From: Phycisphaerales bacterium
GTDB lineage: Bacteria; Planctomycetota; Phycisphaerae; Phycisphaerales; UBA1924
Direction: 5' to 3'
Length of the DNA: 64,000 nucleotides
NCBI GenBank assembly: GCA_020845755.1
Contig: JADLFE010000046.1
Location: 1-64,000, forward strand
The translations under genes and the position numbers were made by a program. Below the pieces are notes generated by a model. The model did not search any database. It had not been told where the DNA came from and worked only from the letters and a program-made list of their open reading frames with translations. Positions 34,937-43,555 of the stretch are shown here, piece after piece. Each line of letters begins with the position of its first letter. Position 1 is the first letter of the stretch.

Positions 34937-35301
34937 ACTCTCGGGTGATCACGCGCCGCAGGCGCGGCCTGGCGGTCGCGGCCGTCATTATCGTGCTCGC
35001 GCTCATCAATCTCGTCGTGATTGCATCGCTCGAGGGGGGGACCGACGACGCGATGGGCGCGGCGATCCGCGTCGAGACCGTGCGGGCGTTCTACGCGGCG
35101 GAAGGCGGCTCGGTGATCGCTGTGGAGCTGTTGAGCGAGGACAAGACGCCGCCGGAGGCGGGCGACGTGCGGTCGTTGGCGACCGGCCAGATCACCTTCA
35201 CGCGGGTCCCGACGACCGGATCGACACGGACGCTGGTGATCGACGGGCGGAGCGGTGTGGCGTTTCGACGCGTGCACATTACCGCCGAAGTCAGCGAATA
35301 A
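34933..35301 (+). CDS. small GspK/PilX-like membrane protein
   Basis: A 122-residue protein with a basic leader (ITRRRRGLAVAAVII), one N-terminal helix and the stretch VRAFYAAEGGSVIAVELL, which resembles the AxYAAEAG signature of PilX/GspK proteins. It is less than half the size of normal GspK and lacks the large alpha domain. Position after GspJ supports the assignment. It could alternatively be a PilX-type tip protein. Confidence 0.65.
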   Translation: MNSRVITRRRRGLAVAAVIIVLALINLVVIASLEGGTDDAMGAAIRVETVRAFYAAEGGSVIAVELLSEDKTPPEAGDVRSLATGQITFTRVPTTGSTRTLVIDGRSGVAFRRVHITAEVSE

Positions 35302-35345
35302 CAGCGAGAGACCAGCAAGTCGCCGGGGTCACGGGCCGATAGCCG

Positions 35346-37019
35346 ATGCGGGATTCGCCTTTGCATGGCTTCCCGGGGGATTGGCACGTGTCAAAGATCG
35401 ACGCCATCGTAGTGCTGCTGCCTTCATGCCTCGAAGCGGCGCGGGTTTCGGGCCGAACCGTGAGGCAGACCGCACGGGTGCCGCTGGGCGATATCACCAT
35501 GGAGGCGGCGTGGAATCAGTCCCTGCGCCCGCTGGACAAGCCGCTGGCGGTGGCGTTGCAGCAGGTTGGAGTCGGTGTGGGGGCGAGAGTTCGGTTCATT
35601 TACCGATCGCCCGACAGCGTGACGGAGACGATCAACATCAAGACCGGGAAGGGCGACCTGAGCGAGCCGGCGCGGCTGGCGCTGGCCGAATCAACACCGT
35701 TCCCCTGGGCCGAGGCGGTTTCCAGCGTACGCGAGTTGAGGGTCAACGCCCAGTCGGGTGTGTGGCATGTGGGAGTTGCCGAGCGTCGGTGCAACTCCGA
35801 TCTGATCGATGCCCTCGCGACGCGGAACGGATTTCGGGTGGCGGATTCGACGACTGACCGCGCGATGCTGATCGATTGCGTGACGCGCCGGTTCGCCTCC
35901 TCGCCCGACACGCACGCGTGCTGCCTGGTCGAACTTGGTGCGACATCGAGCGCGATCCTGACGGCACACCAGGGCCGGCTGACGTCGCTGCGCTGCGTAG
36001 ACCTTGGATATGACGCGTTCATCGAGGCGATCATGCGCTCGCAGAGCGCGCGGCGCGGGGAGGAGCTCGCCTTCACCGCCGCCGCCGCAGTGTTGGCAAA
36101 GATCGGGCTGTTACCGCGCGGCGACCTATCGGCGATCAGCAACGGCGCGGTCGATGATTCGATGAAACCGTTGATGCGAGCGGCGGTTCAGCGGCTCGTT
36201 GTGGAGGTACGTCAGACGATCCGCTTCGGGCTTCCCGAGGCCGACGCTGTTACATGCCGCATCGAGGTGGGTGGCCCGGGCGCCGCAATTCCAAATCTGG
36301 CGCCGACATTGGTATCACACACCGACCTGGAGGTACTCTGCTCGCCGGACGGTCCGGAGTTGACGGGTGCACCGATGGCGGTGGTGGCCGGTGGGCTGAG
36401 GAGCGATCCGTGGATCATACCAGCGGGCGAGTCGCTGCGACGCGAGCGCCGGTTGCTGCATTCGTCCCTGATGGTGGGCGGGGTGCTGGCCGCGGGACTG
36501 CTGGTGTACGAGGGCGTGAGCGTTTCGCGTGAACTGAGTGCCGAGCGCGTCGTCCTTGCGGATCGTCAAACCAAAGTCGAAGCCTTGCGGACAGAGATCG
36601 CGGCTCGTCGCGAGGCGGGTATCGTGTCCAAGGATCTGACGCGGCTCGAGAAGGGGGCCGACGAGGTGGGCGGGGACTACACGCCGTGGCGGGCGATGTT
36701 CCACGAGATCTCTTCGCTGTGCGAGATCCACCCGGTGCGACTGACCGACCTTTCAACGAGCACCGTGCCGGGCGGTACATCGTGGAGTTTCAAGGGCATC
36801 GTGTTCCTCGACCAGAACACGCCGGTTGATCCGTTGAGCCCGTTCATCGAGGCGATCCAGCGTTCGCCGCTGGTGTCGGGGGTTGAGGTCGGCGCGACCC
36901 GCCGCATCGAGGTCGAGGGCAGGGCGGCCAAGCAATTCTCGATCAACGCGCAGGTGCGTGCTCTGCAACTGGGCGGAGATCGGGCGGCGCTTGGCCTGCT
37001 GGGGGAGGACGCGAAGTGA
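35346..37019 (+). CDS. PilM-PilN-like (GspL-like) fusion protein
   Basis: A 557-residue protein. The cytoplasmic half (about 1-365) is an actin-like PilM/GspL domain with the phosphate-binding CCLVELGATSSAIL and a VDLGYDAFIEAI segment. One membrane helix follows at about 375-392 (SSLMVGGVLAAGLLVYEGV). The periplasmic part has a coiled coil and a ferredoxin-like PilN domain (LCEIHPVRLTDLS, FIEAIQRSPLVSGVEVG). The layout equals GspL or fused PilM-PilN. The start may instead be a GTG at 35388. Confidence 0.78.
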   Translation: MRDSPLHGFPGDWHVSKIDAIVVLLPSCLEAARVSGRTVRQTARVPLGDITMEAAWNQSLRPLDKPLAVALQQVGVGVGARVRFIYRSPDSVTETINIKTGKGDLSEPARLALAESTPFPWAEAVSSVRELRVNAQSGVWHVGVAERRCNSDLIDALATRNGFRVADSTTDRAMLIDCVTRRFASSPDTHACCLVELGATSSAILTAHQGRLTSLRCVDLGYDAFIEAIMRSQSARRGEELAFTAAAAVLAKIGLLPRGDLSAISNGAVDDSMKPLMRAAVQRLVVEVRQTIRFGLPEADAVTCRIEVGGPGAAIPNLAPTLVSHTDLEVLCSPDGPELTGAPMAVVAGGLRSDPWIIPAGESLRRERRLLHSSLMVGGVLAAGLLVYEGVSVSRELSAERVVLADRQTKVEALRTEIAARREAGIVSKDLTRLEKGADEVGGDYTPWRAMFHEISSLCEIHPVRLTDLSTSTVPGGTSWSFKGIVFLDQNTPVDPLSPFIEAIQRSPLVSGVEVGATRRIEVEGRAAKQFSINAQVRALQLGGDRAALGLLGEDAK

Positions 37020-37687
37020 ACCCAACGCTCGCACGCACGTATGCATCCAAGTCGGTACTGCTGGCGACCGCCGCTGGCGCGATATGGTACTTCGCGGTCC
37101 GTCCGATGACGGATGAACTCCGCCAGGCAAGGGCCGCGTTCGACGCATTTGCCGTGGAGATCGACGAACATTCGAGACAGTTCGGTGCGGCGTCCTTCGA
37201 CGCCGAAGCGGTCGCCGCGGATCTCAAGGCGCGTCGGACCGACATCGAGACCCGCTTTGCTGACTCGGCCAATCCCGCGCACGTGTACGACGCCCTGGGA
37301 GAGTTGGCGGCACGCGCAGGCGTGCGCCTGGAGCGCGTCGAGCCCGGCAAGGGCGGACGGGGCGTGGTGAGCCAGTGCCCGGAGATCATGGTGAGCGCGG
37401 TTCACACGATCGAGGCGACCGGCACCATGTCGCAACTTGCAAACTTCTTCACCGCGATCGATACCGAACTCGGTATGAGCCATGTCGGTTCCGTGCGGTT
37501 GTCCCCGGTCCCGGGCTCGCAGGGTGAACAATTGATCGCGATGCTCGATACGACCCACCTTCGACTTTCCGAACATTCGAACAAGGCGGCGGGAAAGACC
37601 GGTGCCAAGCCCGGCCCGCGATCGGGTGACAAGGCGCATCCCTCGGCGAGCAAGGACATGCCGAATTCCAAGGAGGATGGGCGATGA
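37016..37687 (+). CDS. PilO/GspM-like inner-membrane protein
   Basis: A 223-residue bitopic protein with GTG start overlapping the upstream stop (GTGA). One N-terminal helix (SVLLATAAGAIWYFAV) is followed by a coiled coil and a ferredoxin-like domain (VYDALGELAARAGVRLERVEPG; TGTMSQLANFFTAIDTEL). It ends in a Lys/Ser-rich tail. It likely partners the PilM-PilN protein in the alignment subcomplex. Confidence 0.75.
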   Translation: MNPTLARTYASKSVLLATAAGAIWYFAVRPMTDELRQARAAFDAFAVEIDEHSRQFGAASFDAEAVAADLKARRTDIETRFADSANPAHVYDALGELAARAGVRLERVEPGKGGRGVVSQCPEIMVSAVHTIEATGTMSQLANFFTAIDTELGMSHVGSVRLSPVPGSQGEQLIAMLDTTHLRLSEHSNKAAGKTGAKPGPRSGDKAHPSASKDMPNSKEDGR

Positions 37688-38181
37688 CACGGACGAAAGT
37701 CCTGGACACCTTGCTTGTGCTTGGGGGCATGAGTTCGCTGGGGCTAGGCGTTCTGGCAGCACGCGCCATCGCGGACGGCCAGGGTCCCTCGCGGGCCAAA
37801 GCAGCGCCGACCACGATAGATCTGGTCGAGCCGGTCTCCCCGCGCTACGAGCACGCACCCGCCCCGGGCACGGACGTACTGATGGCGGAAGTCGCCAAGC
37901 GATCCATTGCGGGTGAGTTCTCGACGATCTTCTATGCACCAAAGGCTCCGGCGCCCGCGGTCCCGAACGACCCCAAGCGCCCCGAGGTCAAGGATGCCAA
38001 ACTTGCGTTGTCGTCGATCATGGCGGGGCGTGAGCCGATGGCGATCATCGACGGAAAACTGCTCCGCACGGGCGCGCGGGTGGGCGACCGCTGGACGATC
38101 AAGCAGATCAACCCCGAGGCGGGATCTGTGACTCTCGAGTCGCTCGACGGCGAAACACAGGAACTCAGGCTTCGCCGCTAG
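37684..38181 (+). CDS. GspC/PilP-like periplasmic linker protein
   Basis: A 165-residue protein with one N-terminal membrane helix, a proline-rich linker (APKAPAPAVPNDPKRPE) and a small beta domain (AIIDGKLLRTGARVGDRWTIKQI) resembling the homology region of GspC/PilP that contacts the secretin. It is the last gene of the ten-gene operon. No secretin gene follows it. Confidence 0.7.
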   Translation: MTRTKVLDTLLVLGGMSSLGLGVLAARAIADGQGPSRAKAAPTTIDLVEPVSPRYEHAPAPGTDVLMAEVAKRSIAGEFSTIFYAPKAPAPAVPNDPKRPEVKDAKLALSSIMAGREPMAIIDGKLLRTGARVGDRWTIKQINPEAGSVTLESLDGETQELRLRR

Positions 38182-38267
38182 CTATTGGGTGGGACGCCCG
38201 TTGCTCAGGTTGACCTTCCCGCGGTTCGACCGCGTTTGAGCGATCGTCGCGAGGGCGGCTCACCCGG

Positions 38268-38273
38268 TACACT
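38268..38273 (+). promoter_or_regulatory. -10-like hexamer TACACT next to a start codon
   Basis: TACACT ends 6 bases before the ATG at 38280, so the predicted transcript starts at the start codon. No ribosome site is present. Confidence 0.4.
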
Positions 38274-38279
38274 GTCTCC

Positions 38280-39809
38280 ATGCGCCATGATGATCCCGCG
38301 TCGCTCCGGCCGGCTTCACGCCCGCGTGCTCTCGCCGTCCTCGCGTCGTTCCTGTTTGTTGCGCCGCTGTTGCTGACGGCCTGCTCGGGCTCGGGTGAGA
38401 CCTCGGGCGACCCGCTGGTCGACGCACGCAACGAGAAACTGGCGAACTGGCGGCGGGTCGACGCCGTCAAGGCCGCGTGGGCTGACGCCGATCCCGCTCG
38501 CCGCGCCAGCGTCCGTGAGTCGCTCAAGGACCAGTTGTGGTCTCACCAGACGCCCGCGGAAGTGCGGGTCGCGATTATCGACACCTTTGCCGGCGACACA
38601 GATCCGGCCGGTCTGGCCGACACCAGGAACGAACTTCGCGGCATGCTCCCTGTCGAGCCCGATCGCGAGGTTGTCTCCGCTATCTGCCGCAAAGTTGTCG
38701 GCGGCCAATGGACGGAATTCGGCCCGTCCCTCGTGCGGAGTTACGCGCGAGAAGTCGAGAAGGTTCCCGACGAAAAGCGTGCCGAACGAATCGCGATCCA
38801 GTCTATCGCGCCCGGCTCCACGCCGGAGCGAGTCGCGTTCGAAGTCTTCCTGCGCCCGCCCGAGGATCCGGCCGACGCGCCGGTGAAGTTGCGCGAACGC
38901 ACGCGTCAGGCCGCATGGGACCTTCTTGCACGCCTCGACCCGACCGGGCTCAAGCGTCGTGAGTGGCTCGACGGTGCCTCGCTGGATGAGCCGGTTGTTC
39001 GCGATATGCGCCGGCTCCTCTCCGATCTCCGCGTCGTCCCGATCTCCGGTGGCGAGATCACCTGGATGACGTCGCTCCTGAACCCGACCAACACCTCGGC
39101 CGCCGCGTGGCTCGCCAAGACAACCCCCGTGATTGCGTCGCTGCGCCCAGAGCAGGCCGAGGGTCTGCGCATGCGCCACCTGGAGCCGATCCGCTGGGCA
39201 GCGACCAATCGCAGCGCGTGGATGGCCGCCGAGCGTGGCGAACTGATCGCCGAACTGGAATCCCGCCTGAAGAACCGTGAGTTCCGCGATCGCGGCGAGA
39301 CGTCGAGTTTCCAACGTCCGATTCCGTCACGCCTCCGAGATTGGATCAAGCATCTTTCATGGCCCGACGTACTCACGATACTCGTCGTCGATGACGCGAT
39401 GCGATCTCCCCAGGCCGAGAGCGCGATCTTTCCACAGGTCGACGCCGACCAGCGCGACGACACAACCGAATACGGCGGGATCATCTCCCTTCGCGACGAT
39501 CCCGCGTCGTTCGCCCGCTTCGTGATGTATATGCCGCGAGGGAGCGAGCGTGCCGGTGATCGCCGGTTCTTTGCGCCGCAGGAGTTGATCGACGCCAGCG
39601 AACTTGCGCTGGCCCAGTATCACTTCCATGTGCAGACCTGGCGCAATTCTGATTTCGCTGGTCCGAGCGTTGAAGACCTTCAGTTCGCGTCAAGATTCGG
39701 ACGAACCTGCCTGGTGCTCAGCGGTGTCGCCGAGGGACGGCTGAATGTCGACTTCTACCAGCCCGACGGCGTGGTGATCGACTTGGGCATGATCGAACGC
39801 GGGAAGTAG
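38280..39809 (+). CDS. hypothetical lipoprotein
   Basis: A 509-residue lipoprotein: the signal peptide ends in lipobox LLTAC (Cys35). The N-terminal half is helical with HEAT-like pairs (TPAEVRVAIIDTFAGDTDPAG, REVVSAICRKVVG). The C-terminal half contains GGIISLRDDPASFARFVMYMPR and ends HFHVQTWRNSDFAGPS with a beta-rich finish. No recognised domain. The gene appears to be transcribed from its own, possibly leaderless, promoter rather than from the preceding operon. Confidence 0.72.
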   Translation: MRHDDPASLRPASRPRALAVLASFLFVAPLLLTACSGSGETSGDPLVDARNEKLANWRRVDAVKAAWADADPARRASVRESLKDQLWSHQTPAEVRVAIIDTFAGDTDPAGLADTRNELRGMLPVEPDREVVSAICRKVVGGQWTEFGPSLVRSYAREVEKVPDEKRAERIAIQSIAPGSTPERVAFEVFLRPPEDPADAPVKLRERTRQAAWDLLARLDPTGLKRREWLDGASLDEPVVRDMRRLLSDLRVVPISGGEITWMTSLLNPTNTSAAAWLAKTTPVIASLRPEQAEGLRMRHLEPIRWAATNRSAWMAAERGELIAELESRLKNREFRDRGETSSFQRPIPSRLRDWIKHLSWPDVLTILVVDDAMRSPQAESAIFPQVDADQRDDTTEYGGIISLRDDPASFARFVMYMPRGSERAGDRRFFAPQELIDASELALAQYHFHVQTWRNSDFAGPSVEDLQFASRFGRTCLVLSGVAEGRLNVDFYQPDGVVIDLGMIERGK

Positions 39810-39815
39810 TACACG

Positions 39816-40568
39816 CTACGGCAGCCGCTCCAGAAACGTGTCCGTCACTTCCTTCATTGTCCGCGCCGATCCGTCATAAAACGCTGCGTCAAACTTCCCG
39901 GGTTTGCCCGGCTTGGTTGCATGGACGCGCCCGATTCTTGCGACGTGCTCTGCTCGCCTGAAGTCCAGAACGCCTGAGGTCTGCGTCGGCGGAGGTCCTT
40001 CGTCTTGCTGTACAACCGCCGAATCGATCGCAACCGGGATCGTTCCGGGCGATTGGATCAGGCGAATCCGAGCATGCACACTCCGGCCCGCCGGCGGGTT
40101 GTCATAGTCATCAGGGTCTCCCGACAACCCGGAGTGTCCTGTCGCATTCACGGCATAGGTCCGCGTCAGCGTTCTCCCGTACCACGCCACCGTGCTCGGG
40201 CATACAAGCACCAGCCTGGTTGCGTACTGCTCGGTAGAGGTCTCGCCCGCCGCGCCGAACATCGTCTGTACCGTGACGGCCCAGTTGGGCATCGTCGTAT
40301 AAGGACGGCCCAGGCCCGGCGAAACACCCTTGTACAAGTCCGCGTATCCCTCGAACGCGAGGTGAATCTGCCGCAGGTTTGACAGGCAGGCCGCCTGTCG
40401 CGCGGACTCGCGGGCGGTTGCGAGCGTGGGGAGGAGAATCGCGACGAGGATCGCGACGACCGCGATTACAACCAGCAACTCAATGAGCGAGAATGCGCGT
40501 CGCACGGGCCGAGTGTAACGAGCATTTGCGGCTTCGCCAGCGCGCCTGCCGGACCCGGTTATCGGCAT
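39816..40568 (-). CDS. prepilin-like protein with N-methylation motif (DUF1559/H-X9-DG type)
   Basis: A 250-residue protein of the large planctomycete family of prepilin-like proteins. The leader ends in RRA and the helix is [24 protein letters not shown], with the conserved [21 protein letters not shown] after it. The C-terminus has [17 protein letters not shown], a form of the ending these proteins share. It is divergent from the his leader with only 63 bases between the two starts. Its function in surface structures is unknown. Confidence 0.85.
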   Translation of the reverse strand: MPITGSGRRAGEAANARYTRPVRRAFSLIELLVVIAVVAILVAILLPTLATARESARQAACLSNLRQIHLAFEGYADLYKGVSPGLGRPYTTMPNWAVTVQTMFGAAGETSTEQYATRLVLVCPSTVAWYGRTLTRTYAVNATGHSGLSGDPDDYDNPPAGRSVHARIRLIQSPGTIPVAIDSAVVQQDEGPPPTQTSGVLDFRRAEHVARIGRVHATKPGKPGKFDAAFYDGSARTMKEVTDTFLERLP

Positions 40569-40631
40569 TTATCAATCACCGTGACCCTGGGGAGCGCTTG
40601 ACGGAGCGATCGCACGCGCCAAGACTTTCTC

Positions 40632-40700
40632 GTGACCACGTTCTGGCACCATCACGCGCAGCATCACCACCACGCGATCCGTGGGGACGTGCACGCGTGA
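40632..40700 (+). CDS. hisL: his operon leader peptide, eight His codons
   Basis: A 22-codon reading frame, GTG start to TGA, encoding VTTFWHHHAQHHHHAIRGDV-H-A. Codons 6-8 and 11-14 are all histidine and codon 21 is an eighth. It lies 140 bases before hisG, followed by a terminator hairpin. This is the hallmark of a his attenuator: ribosomes stall on the His codons when charged tRNA-His is scarce. The region has no good ribosome site, so initiation may be leaderless from the TTGACG element at 40598. No alternative in-frame start exists before an upstream stop at 40599. Confidence 0.75.
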   Translation: MTTFWHHHAQHHHHAIRGDVHA

Positions 40701-40762
40701 CCTGATCGATCTTCAGGGGTTCACCGACGCCGGCCTCACGGGAGACCGGCGTTCTTGTTTTT
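40670..40762 (+). promoter_or_regulatory. histidine operon attenuator (mutually exclusive hairpins)
   Basis: Three competing pairings can be drawn. Hairpin 1:2 pairs CCACG (40670-40674, inside the last His codons) with CGTGG (40680-40684). Antiterminator 2:3 pairs CCGTGGGG (40679-40686) with CCTCACGG (40734-40741), with one G-U pair. Terminator 3:4 pairs ACGCCGGCCTC (40727-40737) with GAGACCGGCGT (40742-40752). A ribosome stalled on the His codons masks segment 1, so 2:3 forms and hisG is transcribed; a ribosome reaching the stop codon masks segment 2, so the terminator forms. Confidence 0.72.
40727..40762 (+). terminator. attenuator terminator upstream of hisG
   Basis: ACGCCGGCCTC and GAGACCGGCGT form a 10-pair stem with one mismatch around the loop ACGG, followed by TTCTTGTTTTT. 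It ends 78 bases before the hisG start. Confidence 0.85.
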
Positions 40763-40840
40763 GTCCGTGTATGTGTTCCGATCTCGGCCAGCGGGCCGCG
40801 TTCGGACCGAAAGTCGAGCCCGCCATCACAGGGAACCGTT

Positions 40841-41725
40841 ATGCCCGATGCATTCGACAACTCGATCAAACTCGCGCTTCCAAAGGGACGGATGGAAAAG
40901 GGTGTGCAGGCGCTGCTCGCCGACGCGGGGGTCGTCCTGCGTGCCAGCAGCCGCGGGTATCGCCCCGAAGTGCTGATCCCAGGTTCGCCTGCGCCGGTCA
41001 GCGCGAAGATCCTCAAACCGCAGAACATCATCGAAATGCTCCACGCCGGATCGCGTGACATCGGATTTGCGGGCGCGGATTGGGTCGCAGAACTCGACGC
41101 GGACCTGGTCGAACTCATGGACACGGGGCTTGACGTCGTGCGGCTCGTGGCTGCCGCCCCGCCCGAAGTGCTCGACCGCGGGCGAGTGCCGCAGCATTCG
41201 ATTGTTGTCGCCTCCGAGTACGAGCGTCTCACCAAACGCTGGATCACCTCGCGGAATCTCGACGCACGCTACGTCCGCTCATTCGGCGCGACGGAAGTGT
41301 TCCCGCCGGAGGATGCGGACTGCATCGTCGACGTTGCCGCGACGGGCGCGACGCTTGTTGCCAACGGGCTCGAGGTGTTCGATCAACTTCTGACGAGTTC
41401 GACGCGGCTCTACGCGAACCCGGCCGCGCTGGGGCGCCGGGAGACGCGAGAGTTGGCCGATCGCCTTGTGCTCCTGCTTGGTTCGGTGCTCGAGGCGCGG
41501 AAGCGTGTGATGCTGGAGGTAAACGTGCCACGCGAGAAACTCGAGGCGGTGTGCCGCGTGATCCCTTGCATGCGCGAACCGACAATCTCGCCGCTCCACG
41601 CCGAGTCCGGCTACGCCGTCAAGGCCGCCGTCCCGCGCGAACAATTGCCGAAACTCATCCCGGACATTAAATCGGCCGGAGGCACTGATATCGTGGTCTC
41701 TCCAGTCGCGCAGATCGTTCCATGA
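40841..41725 (+). CDS. hisG: ATP phosphoribosyltransferase, long form
   Basis: First enzyme of histidine synthesis: joins ATP and PRPP to give phosphoribosyl-ATP. At 294 residues it is the long form. The catalytic domains have IKLALPKGRM, the substrate segment DIGFAGADWVAE and the PRPP loop IVDVAATGATLVANGL. From about residue 215 a C-terminal regulatory (HisG_C) domain, LEVNVPREKLEAVCRVIPCM, suggests feedback inhibition by histidine without HisZ. It is the first structural gene of the operon; a GGGAA ribosome site precedes the ATG. Confidence 0.95.
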   Translation: MPDAFDNSIKLALPKGRMEKGVQALLADAGVVLRASSRGYRPEVLIPGSPAPVSAKILKPQNIIEMLHAGSRDIGFAGADWVAELDADLVELMDTGLDVVRLVAAAPPEVLDRGRVPQHSIVVASEYERLTKRWITSRNLDARYVRSFGATEVFPPEDADCIVDVAATGATLVANGLEVFDQLLTSSTRLYANPAALGRRETRELADRLVLLLGSVLEARKRVMLEVNVPREKLEAVCRVIPCMREPTISPLHAESGYAVKAAVPREQLPKLIPDIKSAGGTDIVVSPVAQIVP

Positions 41726-41783
41726 AGCAGGTCCAGGCGACCAGCACGCCGCACGACCAATCGCGGCGTTGATCGGAGTGTGC

Positions 41784-42899
41784 ATGTCAACCGACAACAC
41801 CATGACCTCCCGCATGGCCTCGGGCGTCGCAATCCACTCCGCGATCGTTTCGCGCGGTGCATACAGCGTTCCTCGCGCGCCCGGCCCGATCGATCTTCAC
41901 CTCGACGCCAACGAGGGGACTGTCGTGTGGGACGGCCTTGAGGACTGCATCCACGAAGCGAGCAACCTGCGTCGATATCCGAGCGCTTCGCAGATTGAAG
42001 CCGCGCTGGCCGCAAGATTCGGCGTGAGGCCGTCGCAGGTGATCGTGACCGCCGGCGGCGATGATGCGCTCGACCGCGCCTGTCGCATGACACTCTCCCC
42101 CGCGCGATCGCTCCTGCTCCCCGAGCCGAGTTTCGAGATGTTCCGACGCTATGCGGAACTCGCCAGGGCCCAGGTGGAGAGTGTGGCGTGGCACGGTGGG
42201 ACCTTCCCGTGCGCGCATGTGCTCGGGGCGATCACGCCCAGCACCGGCGTAATCGCGATCGTCTCTCCCAACAACCCAACCGGAGCGGTCGCGACCAGCC
42301 AGGATGTCGACGCGGTGTGCGATGCCGTGCGCGCGGCAGCGAGTTCCTCGCTGGTGATCGTTGATGCTGCCTACGCCGAATACGCCGAAGAAGACCTGAC
42401 CGCGGCGGCCCTTCGCCATCAGAACGCGATTGTGGTCCGCACGTTCTCGAAGGCATGGGCGCTGGCGGGACTTCGCGTTGGGTACGCGATCGGGGCTGAG
42501 GATCTGATCTCGTGCCTTCGGGTTGCCGGCGGGCCGTATCCCGTGTCGGGTCTTTCACTCGCGGTCGCATCGCGGGTTCTCGAACGCGGTCATGACGCCA
42601 TGCTCGATCAGGTGCGGCGTGTGAAAGCCAACCGCGACGTGCTCGCACGCTCGCTGACACAGTGGGGGGCCGAAACCCAACCCTCTCAGGCGAACTTTCT
42701 GCTCCTTCGCACGCAGCGAGCAGCAGAAATTCACGCTGCGCTCGCCTCTCGCGGCATCGCGATCCGGCGCTGGACCAATCGTCCAGGCCTCGAAGACGCG
42801 CTCCGCATCACCATCCCCGCACGCGAGACCGACTTCTCGCGTCTTTCAAGTGCTCTTGAGAGTGTCATCGTGCCCACTCGCACCATCAAGCATGTCTGA
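41784..42899 (+). CDS. hisC: histidinol-phosphate aminotransferase
   Basis: A 371-residue PLP enzyme of fold type I converting imidazole-acetol phosphate to histidinol phosphate with glutamate. Landmarks are DLHLDANEG, TAGGDDALDRACRM, VSPNNPTGAV, the PLP aspartate in VIVDAAYAEYAEE, the PLP lysine in VVRTFSKAWALAGLRVGYAIG, and the C-terminal arginine in LRITIPARE. The ATG at 41784 has GGAG 6 bases upstream. Second gene of the his operon. Confidence 0.94.
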   Translation: MSTDNTMTSRMASGVAIHSAIVSRGAYSVPRAPGPIDLHLDANEGTVVWDGLEDCIHEASNLRRYPSASQIEAALAARFGVRPSQVIVTAGGDDALDRACRMTLSPARSLLLPEPSFEMFRRYAELARAQVESVAWHGGTFPCAHVLGAITPSTGVIAIVSPNNPTGAVATSQDVDAVCDAVRAAASSSLVIVDAAYAEYAEEDLTAAALRHQNAIVVRTFSKAWALAGLRVGYAIGAEDLISCLRVAGGPYPVSGLSLAVASRVLERGHDAMLDQVRRVKANRDVLARSLTQWGAETQPSQANFLLLRTQRAAEIHAALASRGIAIRRWTNRPGLEDALRITIPARETDFSRLSSALESVIVPTRTIKHV

Positions 42900-42967
42900 T
42901 TCCAACGCAAGCCGCTATGACGTCTCGCGTTCACCGCAAACCCAAGACCCGCCCTCCGGAGCCCGCC

Positions 42968-43555
42968 ATGTCTACTCGCCAAGCCACGATCGAGCGCATG
43001 ACCAAGGAAACCAGCATCAAGGTTGCTCTCCGGCTTGCGCCGGGCGAGGTGAACGTCTCGACAGGGATCGGATTCCTTGATCATCTGCTCACCGCCCTCG
43101 CCACGCACTCCCGAATCTCGCTCGACCTCATCGCCAAGGGCGATCTCCACATCGACGATCATCACACGGCCGAGGACTGTGCCATCACGCTCGGCAAAGC
43201 CCTCGATACCGCGCTCGCGGATCGTCGCGGCATCGCCCGCTTCGGCTCCGCGTACGCACCGCTCGATGAATCGCTCGCGCGCGCCGTGATCGATCTGTCC
43301 GGCCGCGCATCCGCGGTCGTGGCGCTCGATCTCCGTCGCCCCATGATCGGCACGCTCGCCTGCGAGAACATCACGCACTTCTTGCAGACTCTCGCGATCA
43401 ATGCGCGGGCCGCGATCCACCTTGATGTCCTTCGCGGCGAGAACGATCATCACAAGGCCGAGGCCGCCTTCAAGGCCCTCGCCTTGGCGCTCCGTCAGGC
43501 CATCGCGATCGACGGCGATTCCATCCTCAGCACCAAGGGAGTGCTCGCGTCGTGA
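42968..43555 (+). CDS. hisB: imidazoleglycerol-phosphate dehydratase
   Basis: A 195-residue monofunctional dehydratase. The manganese-binding histidine motifs are GIGFLDHLLTALATHS, DDHHTAEDCAI and ENDHHKAEAAFKAL, in the normal two-half arrangement. There is no fused histidinol-phosphatase domain, so the phosphatase must be encoded elsewhere. The start at 42968 is favoured by GGAG 7 bases upstream; an in-frame ATG at 42917 would add 17 residues. Confidence 0.95.
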   Translation: MSTRQATIERMTKETSIKVALRLAPGEVNVSTGIGFLDHLLTALATHSRISLDLIAKGDLHIDDHHTAEDCAITLGKALDTALADRRGIARFGSAYAPLDESLARAVIDLSGRASAVVALDLRRPMIGTLACENITHFLQTLAINARAAIHLDVLRGENDHHKAEAAFKALALALRQAIAIDGDSILSTKGVLAS

